Assembly (NCBI GenBank): GCA_001606155.1
Contig: LODT01000037.1
Span: forward strand, 124,001 to 188,000
Origin: Tieghemostelium lacteum
Lineage: Eukaryota > Evosea > Eumycetozoa > Dictyosteliales > Raperosteliaceae
Length of the DNA: 64,000 nt
Reading direction: 5' to 3'
This document shows positions 1 to 8,796 of this stretch, in pieces. Both the position numbers and the translations under genes were made by a program. The notes under the pieces were generated by a model. The model made no database searches and had not been told where the DNA came from. It saw only the letters and a program-made list of their open reading frames with translations. Every line of letters begins with the position of its first letter. Positions within the stretch are counted from its first letter, which is position 1.

Positions 1-318
1 AACAAATTTGCAGCTTTGGCACCTTTAGCTACTACATGTGCATTGAATGGTGACCAAGTAGCAATAGATATACTAAAGAACTCTGCAAAGAACCTTTCTG
101 ATTATGTTTCTTCAATTATTGTAAAATTGCAATTGGAGAAAGAGGAAACTATACCATTGGTATTAGCTGGTGGAATCATAGAGAGAAAGTGTTTGTTAAC
201 TGATTATTTATCTGAGATTCTTCAAGCTAAATACCCAAACATTTCTATAAAATTCCCTCAATGTAACTCAGCAACTGGTGCAGCACTTTTAGCATTAAAT
301 CAGTACAATAAAAAATAA
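1..318 (+). CDS. N-acetylglucosamine kinase, C-terminal part
   Basis: The frame is open from the window edge (codons for NKFAALAPLATTCA) to a TAA at 316-318, so about 105 C-terminal residues are present and the 5' part lies outside. The sequence shows PLVLAGGIIE, which matches the second glycine-rich phosphate/adenosine loop of the BadF/BadG ATPase family, and a closing NSATGAALLAL helix typical of eukaryotic N-acetyl-D-glucosamine kinase. That cytosolic enzyme makes GlcNAc-6-phosphate from salvaged amino sugar. Other ASKHA-fold sugar kinases are possible because the N-terminal motifs are missing. No in-frame ATG is seen in this part, as expected for an internal piece of a longer gene. Confidence 0.75.
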   Translation, partial: NKFAALAPLATTCALNGDQVAIDILKNSAKNLSDYVSSIIVKLQLEKEETIPLVLAGGIIERKCLLTDYLSEILQAKYPNISIKFPQCNSATGAALLALNQYNKK

Positions 319-722
319 AAACCTCAATATAAATTTACAAAGAGAGAAAAGGAGGAACCTATCTGTGATATTTGTTTTTTTTTTTCTAAAAGCACATGCA
401 GCACACATTTTTTTTTTTATTCCTTTCCTTTCTTTTTATTGTTTTTTTTTACACACTTGTATATTAAATTAAATATATTTAATTTTAAGATTATTATAAC
501 TATTCCAACTGATCCTTTTATGAATTAGTAAATCCATTAATTTCACATATATAAATCGCCAAATAAGAGACTTTAAAGATTATATATATATTTTTTCGCT
601 TTTTTAAGCCATTTAGGTTGCGAAAGTCAGTTCCAAATATAGATAGATATACATATAATATAGCTTTAAAAATAAGAATAGAATTTATATTTAGTGTGGA
701 AGGGTTAAAGTAATTTGAAGAA
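319..722. other. Intergenic, poly-T rich, promoter of the AF4-like gene
   Basis: No coding potential is seen. The stretch holds T-rich tracts near 375-450 (3' flank of the kinase gene) and A/T-rich sequence running into the ATG at 723. This tandem arrangement fits a terminator region followed by a promoter. Confidence 0.6.
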
Positions 723-3700
723 ATGTCAGACGTTGATCATAGATTACATTTACTATCGCATAATGTAGGAATTATGGAGGGACCTTATGGTTCATTTATT
801 AGATTCAATAAACCAACAGCCACAAATACAAATTCTCAACAATCTACAACTTCTAATGGAAGCAATACACTTCAGGTCAACAATAGTGTTAATAATCGTC
901 GTCTTTCACCTTCACATAACTCCCAATCAACAAATACTGAAACAAGTTCTAATGGACCATCAAATGGAAACTCACAAAACAATCGTTATAATCCCTATAA
1001 TCAAAATCACAAATATGCAAAGTAAGAAATCTAAAGGAGAACACTGAAATTTCATTTTCATAAAAAAAAAAAATCAAAAAAAAAAAAACCTACAAGTTGG
1101 ATATTAACATTTTACAACATATTTAGGTTTGTTACTTATTCAGCACCAATAGCATTGGAGATTAAAGAAGAGAAATCAACAGCAAAGGATAATTTAGAAC
1201 ATATTGATCAACCAATTATAAATGAAAAATCATCAGTTTCATCAATTGTACAGAGTATTACACATATACTATCACCAATGATATCACCACTTCACGACGA
1301 AAATTATTCAGATAATATAATACCTTCTTCTCCACCTCCACCTCCACCCCCACAACCTTCCAAATCAGATACACTTTTACCACCAATTCCAGTTACACCT
1401 AATATTCTTAGTAATACTACATCTACTTCAATATCAACTTCAATATCATCTCCAAATATAAATAATGGTATATCTACTGTTAAGTCAAATGGTAAATCTG
1501 CTACCACCACCACTACCAACAACAGCAGTAGTAATAGTGTTATTGTTCCATCACCTTCTATACCACCAAAGAAATCAAAAACATCAACAACAAGTAAGAC
1601 ATCAACTTCTACAAGTAATACACCATTATCACCAACACCTCAACCACCACTACCATCAACTACTGTAAATAAACCCAAAGAAACACCAAAACAAGAACTC
1701 AAACTAGTTGTTCCAATATCCAAAATAATGTCAACATCTCCAACAAAAGATCAATTATCTTTACCAAATACTCCAAAGAAACTAGATAATAATGACAATA
1801 CAAAGAAAGAAGAAGCTACTCTCCCAATTCCAACTTCAACTGTAAATAAAAAAGAAGTAAAGTCCTCCTCCTCATCATCAACAATAACATCAAATTTAAA
1901 ATCAACAACTACAACATCTTCTTCTTCCACTTCATCAAAAAAGAGAAAACCAGAAGAGAGAGCAAAATCAACATCTACAAGTTTATATTCGTCTAGTAGT
2001 GATAATGAAAGTGATAGAGATGAAAAGGATTCAATTGATAGTAGAACAAAGAAGAAAACTAAAGTTGATAAAGTAACTACTTCTTCAAATAGTGCTTTGG
2101 TTGAAGAGAAACCTCAAAAAATTGCATCAAATAGCCAAACAGCTACTGTAGTAACTGGTGCTTCAACTCCAGGTCCTACTATACCTTTACCATCTGCTTC
2201 AAAGAAAGCAAAACAATCAGCAAGAGAAAGACAACAAATTCTACTACAGCAACAACAACAATTAAAAGAAAAAGAAAAACAATTATTAGCTGAAAAGGAA
2301 AAAGAGAAGGAAAAGGAAATAAAAGAAAAAGAAAAATTATTATCGCCTCCACCACCATCAATTTCAGAGAAAAAAGAAGAGAATATAAATAGTAATAAGA
2401 AAGATAGTAGTTCTACTACAACCACTAAGAAATCAAATAGTAGTGAATCATTAAAATCACCAACACCAATGAAAATTGATTACGAACAACAACCACCTCC
2501 ACCACCTCCACCAAAAATCAAAAAAGAAGAAACATCACCACCACCTCCTCCACCTCCACCTCCTAGAGATCCATTTATGGTTAATGAACATGACAAGAAG
2601 ATTATTGAGAATCAAAATAGAAAGAAGAGTCAATCACCAATACCTGGATCACAACCTAAAGATACAGATTCATATAGCACCAGAGAGAGAAATGATAGAG
2701 ATCGTGATGGAGGTAGTAGTAGTAGTAGAGATAGTAGAGACCAAAGAGATCGTGATCGTGACAGAAATGATCGTGATCGTGATAGAAATGATAGAGATAG
2801 AAATGATCGTGACCGTGACAGAAATGATCGTGACCGTGATCGTGATAGAAATGATAGAGATCGTGGTAGCGGAAGAGACAGTCGCGATAGCGGTAGAGAC
2901 AGTCGTGATAGAAACGATCGTGATAGAAATGATAGAGATCGTGATAGAAATGATCGTGACAGAAACGATAGAGACCGTGATAGAAATGATCGTGATCGTG
3001 ATAGAAAAGATAAATCAACATCTTCTTCATCCTCAACAAGTTCCTCAACTAATAGTCAAATTCTAAGAGAAACTTTAGATCATTTATTGGAAATTGATCA
3101 ATTAATTACACAAAAACCAAAGAAGGATAGATCAGAAGAGAAACCAATTAGACAAAAGATTGAAACTCTTAAAGAGGAATCTAAAAATTTAAAGAAAATG
3201 GCAAAGGATCTACTCAGTAATGGTATGGGTGAATCATTAGATTCATTTTTACAAGTTGGTTTATTGTATATGCAAATTGCTCAATTGATGATTGAAGTAG
3301 ATCCAATTTTTAATATAACCAATTACCTCAGTGAAACTGCAGTTTTCTTTCAAAATACTGTAAAAATTGCACTCCACTATAAACAGGAGGAAAAAGCATC
3401 ACTCTGTATGAAATGTGAATCTTTTTGTTTTTCAAAAATATTCCAGATGCGAAGGGAATTTCTTAAAAATCAAAGAAAGGACTTGTACAGTTACCTTTCT
3501 GTTTTGCAACCATCTCTGACGCCATCATTATCTCTATCGTCATTAAATGTCTCAAGTAGAGGCACTAGTAGTAGTAGTACAACAACAACAACAACAACAA
3601 CATCATCATCAACAACATCAGGTAGTTCAAGTACTACATCAACTCCAAAATCATCATTATCAACATCATATAATTTACCAGGGTCTTCACCTTCATCTAG

Positions 3701-3989
3701 TCCAAACCCATTTTCAAATTCAGGAGGTGGCGGATCAACATCAAGTTCCACCTCTAACAGTTTGAATAATAGTGGTACTACTTCATTAACTAATAATTGT
3801 AATGTTCCAACTCAAATTTACAGTAGAGTATTGAATTATCTTAAAGATGAAGACATTCACAAGAGTCTTGATGCTTGGGAAAAGTCACAAAAATATGGTG
3901 TCAATGCTAATGACCTTCAATTTAATTTTTATGTTTCCACAACAGAGTTTGTGGAGCAAATTAAAAAAGAATTGAATAAATATGCATAG
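723..3989 (+). CDS. AF4/FMR2-like nuclear scaffold protein (two exons)
   Basis: Exon 1 is 723-1021, the intron 1022-1126 (GTAAG..TTTAG), and exon 2 1127-3989; phases agree and give about 1053 residues. The middle is disordered: Pro, Ser, Thr and Gln runs, a Ser/Asp/Glu patch (YSSSSDNESDRDE) and a long Arg-Asp repeat. The C-terminus is folded. A helical segment (LKEESKNLKKMAKDLLSNG) is followed by YLSETAVFFQNTVKIAL, then LCMKCESFCFSKIFQMRRE, then a Ser/Thr-rich linker, then a last helical block starting VPTQIYSRVLNYL. This order, including the Ser-rich insertion before the final helices, matches the C-terminal homology domain of AF4/FMR2 proteins, the scaffolds of the super elongation complex that recruit P-TEFb. 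The family match is my recognition, not a search result. The P-TEFb-binding N-terminus of animal AFF4 is not obvious here. Confidence 0.6.
2682..3008 (+). repeat. Arg-Asp (RD/ND) codon repeat inside the AF4-like gene
   Basis: Short imperfect units such as GATCGTGATAGAAAT encode RDRDRND-type mixed-charge repeats. Synonymous variation between units (CGT, CGC and AGA for Arg) argues for selection on the protein rather than recent DNA slippage. Confidence 0.85.
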
Positions 3990-4028
3990 ATATATATATA
4001 AACTTTCAGATTATGAGATTTTAAATCT

Positions 4029-6293
4029 TTAGTTTTCCATACTTTTATTAAAATAATTTAATAGGCTTTGGTGTTTACTCTGTAAATTCTTTTTTAACCT
4101 CTCTAATATTGGATCATTTAATTTTATAAATTCATTTTTAAATTCACTTAATAATATTTGGAGAGTGTTAAATGAATTGGATTTGGAGTTGATGAAAAGA
4201 TTTAAAATTTCAGTAAAGTTGTTTGATATGAAATCATGATAGCTTCTGAAGAGGTACAATGTATGTCTATTACACATTCCAAAGGATAAAAAGAGCAGTT
4301 TGAGAAAAAATGGTTTTTTTATATCATCAATCTCTTTAGCTATACCATTGGGATCAAATAGAAATTTAATAAAACCTCCAGACGTAGCCCTATAATTATC
4401 ACCTGGCCAATTATTTGATGTTAAATTATAGACATCAAAAGAGATATTATTATACAACAAGAAATCCATGGTTTGTTCATGCTTGAGTTTTCCATATTCT
4501 TCATATAGAATTTTAAAAAAGGCGAAATCCATAGCTCTAGCCGCTTTTTTTAATGATGGTGCTGCTACTCTAAATATCAATTGGTTATCGATTAAAAATC
4601 TAATTATATCTACATTCCAATATACTTGATCATTAATTTCCCAACCATTAGTTGTTTGTAAAAATCTGGTTCCACTATGCAATTGAATCTGTTTGAGAAA
4701 TGTTACATTTCTTTGTTGTAAACATGCACTGATAATCGATGAAATGCTATAGAAATGATCACATGTAGCAGTGTCTTTTCTATTGAGAATATCTTGAATG
4801 ATATCAATATTATGACACATTTCAAAAGATGATATAGATCTAGTGATTTCCAACGTACGGTCTCTGACAAATTTATAAATTTCAAAATCACCAAGTTCAA
4901 TAGCTGTTTCAAAATGTTGTTGATTGAAAGGCATATCAACACCGTCTCTAAAGAAATCAGATAATTCATGAGTACCCTGATGAATTAGTTTCTTTATGAT
5001 ATCCCAACTCTTGCATTCAAATAGAAAATATAGATTTTTCTTTGGATTATCTTTCAGTATCAGAGATGTAAGTAATCTCACTATAGATATATCAGAAAAA
5101 TTCTGATTTCTAATAAAGTTTTCTAACCATCTCATAGAGTATTTTTCATCCAATTCAATCTTTGAATAGAGATACTCTATATCATATCTAGAATAGCCCA
5201 TTTTAATGGCTATATTGAAATCAGTGTAGAAGCTAGATTGTTGATTTTGACAATTTTCATAGATTAGTCTCATCAGAGAGAAATCAGCTCGATTGGATAA
5301 GAGTTGTGATGAGAAAAAGGTTAGATCTTTTAGTTGATCTTTGGTTATGAGTTTCTCAACCATTGTTCTCGATGTGAACCTGAACATTAGTGAGCAAAGT
5401 TCTTGAAGATTAGGAATCTGATGGAAAGGATATCCAAATTCCAATACATAATCAAAACAATATAACTTGGTTTTTACCAACTGAGCTAATTGCACAAATT
5501 TAATGTTGGAAAGTACCTGATTTTCAGTGCAATTGTTATTAATGGCAATGGTTTGAACTAGTAGTCGGAAGACTTCCAAGTTTGATATGGATTCTCTAAC
5601 TAAATCGTCTAAAGATAATGCTAAATCTCTTATTGGTGGGTACTTTGTTATCAGATCTTTATCGATGAGATGGTGCCATTGAATAGGTACCATATGCATT
5701 GTATTTCTGATTTTATTAAAATCGTAATCAGAAGGGTATCTATCGTAAATGTACTTAAACATCTTCCAATTTGATGTAATACATAAAGGTAGATTAGAAT
5801 TGGGTTTGAATTGCAGTGATAATAGATAATCAATGAGATGAAGATTATCATCAGATGGTATGATTAGTGAAAGTATTTCATCTAATATATTTTGTGGTAC
5901 TGTTAGAATATATTGTCTTTCATTAATCATGAATTTGAACAGGTCTACTAAAAAGTAGAGCGTCTCTATACTATTGTTTTTACGTAGTGGATCAACTATA
6001 TTTTTAGTAGTAAACAATAGATCACTTAGGTAATCTGGATATTTACTATCTAGTATTCTTATAGTTTCTATATCTAAATACATAAGATAGTTTACAAATA
6101 CACATTCTATATTCTGTAATTCTTCATTTCTTTTGATTTTGTATCTTAATAATCCATAGTAACCATTTTCACCCATCCAATTACATTGTCTAATTTCATT
6201 ATATTTTTTAAATTGAATTGTATTGTAATCAGTTTTAATAAAATTCGCTATTATATTCCAAATGTATTTGTTTTTAAATATGTGATAAAACAT
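4029..6293 (-). CDS. Dictyostelid-specific ankyrin/F-box-like repeat protein
   Basis: Single-exon, 754 residues, ending 39 bases from the convergent AF4-like gene. The start MFYHIFKNKYIWNII resembles the degenerate F-box-like opening of many dictyostelid lineage-expanded proteins. The rest is a chain of helical segments with hydrophobic spacing (for example LSLMRLIYENCQNQ and FETAIELGDFEIYKFV) that looks like very divergent ankyrin-type repeats. No catalytic motif, signal peptide or membrane segment is evident. The function is unknown; a substrate-binding or scaffolding role is a family-level guess only. Confidence 0.7.
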   Translation of the reverse strand: MFYHIFKNKYIWNIIANFIKTDYNTIQFKKYNEIRQCNWMGENGYYGLLRYKIKRNEELQNIECVFVNYLMYLDIETIRILDSKYPDYLSDLLFTTKNIVDPLRKNNSIETLYFLVDLFKFMINERQYILTVPQNILDEILSLIIPSDDNLHLIDYLLSLQFKPNSNLPLCITSNWKMFKYIYDRYPSDYDFNKIRNTMHMVPIQWHHLIDKDLITKYPPIRDLALSLDDLVRESISNLEVFRLLVQTIAINNNCTENQVLSNIKFVQLAQLVKTKLYCFDYVLEFGYPFHQIPNLQELCSLMFRFTSRTMVEKLITKDQLKDLTFFSSQLLSNRADFSLMRLIYENCQNQQSSFYTDFNIAIKMGYSRYDIEYLYSKIELDEKYSMRWLENFIRNQNFSDISIVRLLTSLILKDNPKKNLYFLFECKSWDIIKKLIHQGTHELSDFFRDGVDMPFNQQHFETAIELGDFEIYKFVRDRTLEITRSISSFEMCHNIDIIQDILNRKDTATCDHFYSISSIISACLQQRNVTFLKQIQLHSGTRFLQTTNGWEINDQVYWNVDIIRFLIDNQLIFRVAAPSLKKAARAMDFAFFKILYEEYGKLKHEQTMDFLLYNNISFDVYNLTSNNWPGDNYRATSGGFIKFLFDPNGIAKEIDDIKKPFFLKLLFLSFGMCNRHTLYLFRSYHDFISNNFTEILNLFINSKSNSFNTLQILLSEFKNEFIKLNDPILERLKKNLQSKHQSLLNYFNKSMEN

Positions 6294-6615
6294 TCTTGTG
6301 AATTAAAAAAAAAAATAAAACATAAACTAAAATAGCTAAATCTTTAATTTGATCTTAAGATAAGTAAGTTCTATAAACTTTATCATTATACTCTTTCATT
6401 TTCAATCATCTAATATAAACAACAGTCAAATTAATAATATTGTATTGAATAATAGTCTCCAATCATTTAACCAAATTCATCTTTAGAAAATTATTCTTGA
6501 ATTTTAGTTTAATTTATTAAACTAAAACAGTGGCAAAGTAAAACAATTGTTTTCCAATTTGTATAATCAACAAAGGATATCTTTAGATTTAAATCTATAC
6601 AATACAATAAATAAT
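6294..6615. other. Intergenic between two minus-strand genes
   Basis: About 320 bases of AT-rich sequence. I see no ORF, RNA gene or repeat. It should contain the promoter of the 4029-6293 gene and the 3' end of the 6616-8217 gene. Confidence 0.6.
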
Positions 6616-8217
6616 TTATTTTAGTTCATTTTCTATAACTTTTTTAGCTTCTAAAATATTTTGTTTTAGAACTCTTTTTGATTCTTTATACAGCTCTATA
6701 CTATCTTTTAATCTCTTTTCTCTTTCTTGTATTAACATGTTTTTGTAATTTTCAATCTCATTTAATAACTGTATATTTGTCTTATCAATTTGACTCTTCA
6801 TTAAATCCGACAGTGAATTTAATTTTTCTTTAAAATCTTGAGTTTCTAAACTATTGGAAATTGGTGTTGATGATGGTGTAGTTGAACTTGATGATAATGA
6901 ATCATTATCTATTTTTACCTTTTTCTTATTACTTTTGGAAGTTGAATAAGAATTACTATTATTATTATTTTCTTTTACTTTTGATGATTTATTACTATTT
7001 TGTAATAAAGATAAATTCTTTTTTGGACCTTTTATATTTCTTGTAAATTTTTTTGAAGTGTTGGTATTATTATTGTTATTAGAATTACTATTGTTATTAT
7101 TATTATTATTATCATTTACAAATGTTGATATTGTAGAATATGTATTATTATCAAATGAATAAATTTGAATTGTTTTTTCTTTACAATGGGGACAAGCGTA
7201 TGCTTTATTATCAGGATTTATATTATCGTATTGAGAAATATCTGTAATTGATTTATCGCAGATTGACATGACCCATCTCTTACAATCGTCACATCTAATC
7301 CATAAATTATTTGGTGAGGTATCCTTCTTATTAAATACCTTACTACATACTATACAAGTTGGATTCTTTATCTGTTGTAATCCACAACTATTACAAAGAA
7401 TCTCATTATCTATTCCTCTTCTCCATTTGCAAGTTGGTCCTTGTCCAGGTGTTGTAGCACCACATTTACATTTATAACCTTCTGGTATAGTTGGTTGTGA
7501 ACTGCTACTACTATTACTATTATGATTACTACTATTACCATTGGATTTCATTTTTCTTTTTTTACTATTACTATTATTACTTGCAGTACTAGATGATGAA
7601 GATCTTGGTGTAGTTGGATTAGATTGTATTAAAGGTGATGGTGGTGAAAGTATAAGTTTTTCACTGAGTAGGATTGGACTGGAGATTGGGCTATGTGAAC
7701 TAGTTGATATTAATGATGAACTTGAATTTGAAGTTGATAATGAAGATGATAATGATGATAGTGAATCAACTGGTGATGATGGTACTTTAAATAGATTATC
7801 ATCAAGTGATGAGTGTGCACTACTTGGTGTATTATTGCTATTATTATTGTTATTATTATTATTATGGGTATTAACTAAACCTCTATCTTGTTGTGATTTT
7901 GTAACTTCATTTTGTGTTGCAATCAATTTGAAACTTGAGTTTTCAATTGAGTATTTTCCAACACTACTTTCAAATGAACTGGAATTGGAATGATTAGAAT
8001 CCATTGATAGAGTGATGGTTGAGAACTTCATTGATGTACAATTAGTATCAATGGTGTTATCACTCATATCAATAGCAATGGTATTTCCATGAGTTCCATT
8101 ACTACTGTTATTAGTATCATTATTATTGCTTTGGTTATTACCTGAAACACCACCAGGATATTTCAATTGTAATAAATTCTCTAGAATCTTAAGATCACTT
8201 CCAAATCTGATCATCAT
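6616..8217 (-). CDS. GATA-type plus PHD-like zinc-finger protein
   Basis: Single-exon, 533 residues; two consecutive ATGs open the frame. An N-terminal disordered Ser/Asn/Thr region with a basic SKKRKMK patch (possible nuclear signal) leads to a GATA-like finger near residues 245-280 (KCKCG, CKWRRG, LCNSCGL). Directly after it is a PHD-like double zinc motif near 285-350 (CIVC, WIRCDDCKRWV, ACPHC) in which the usual His position is not clear. The last 75 residues are a Lys/Glu-rich coiled coil. The layout suggests a chromatin-associated DNA-binding regulator that may dimerise. The domain calls are motif-based; targets are unknown. Confidence 0.7.
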   Translation of the reverse strand: MMIRFGSDLKILENLLQLKYPGGVSGNNQSNNNDTNNSSNGTHGNTIAIDMSDNTIDTNCTSMKFSTITLSMDSNHSNSSSFESSVGKYSIENSSFKLIATQNEVTKSQQDRGLVNTHNNNNNNNNSNNTPSSAHSSLDDNLFKVPSSPVDSLSSLSSSLSTSNSSSSLISTSSHSPISSPILLSEKLILSPPSPLIQSNPTTPRSSSSSTASNNSNSKKRKMKSNGNSSNHNSNSSSSSQPTIPEGYKCKCGATTPGQGPTCKWRRGIDNEILCNSCGLQQIKNPTCIVCSKVFNKKDTSPNNLWIRCDDCKRWVMSICDKSITDISQYDNINPDNKAYACPHCKEKTIQIYSFDNNTYSTISTFVNDNNNNNNNSNSNNNNNTNTSKKFTRNIKGPKKNLSLLQNSNKSSKVKENNNNSNSYSTSKSNKKKVKIDNDSLSSSSTTPSSTPISNSLETQDFKEKLNSLSDLMKSQIDKTNIQLLNEIENYKNMLIQEREKRLKDSIELYKESKRVLKQNILEAKKVIENELK

Positions 8218-8796
8218 TTACATTATACATAAATAATAAAAAAAAAAAAAAAAAAAAAAAAGAATATTAGATTCTCAGATTTTAAAGAATTTATTTTTAG
8301 TTTTCCTCTCTGGTGTAGTATATTAAATATTTACCTAAATAATGTACTCATATTTTTAAAATTAAAATAAAAAAATTAAATTTAGTTGCTTAAATTACTT
8401 TTTCCTTCGAAGCCATTTCAATTGATAATACCTCATACTTTTTTTTTGAAATTTAAAGACTGAGGTAGAGAAAGTTGATTTCCTCAAAGGCTAAAAATTG
8501 ATCGTTCCATCAATGCTAAGGAGAAGTCCTGGACACCTAAGAAAATCACTAAATATCTTTAAAAATTAATTTTAAAGTGTTAATGTTTTTTTTTTTTCAA
8601 ATAAACCTGGTATTGATTTGTTTTTTTTAATATTCTAGTGATCTTTGACACACTACCACACAAGTCTTGAATTAGTAAAAATTGAGAATACATTCAATTA
8701 AATTTTTCAAATATGTCTGATTTGGAAACTAAAATGAAAAAAAAAAAAGATAACCCCAAGGAAAACATTTGATTTCTTTTTTTTTCATTGAAATAA
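8218..8796. promoter_or_regulatory. Divergent promoter region with an unexplained GC-richer block
   Basis: This lies between the divergent zinc-finger and VWA genes. It has an A-tract at 8239-8261 and T-tracts near 8440 and 8590. Between about 8400 and 8562 the base composition is less AT-rich than the flanks, and a short open frame (8479-8562, ending KSWTPKKITKYL then stop) lies inside. An upstream ATG at 8713 opens a 19-codon reading frame closing at 8772, which could act as a uORF of the VWA gene. Confidence 0.4.

Noticed and set aside
2476-3066. Long alternative-frame ORFs across the Arg-Asp repeat
   Set aside because: Shadow frames produced by a short-period codon repeat; they read as Ile/Val/Met/Glu repeats.
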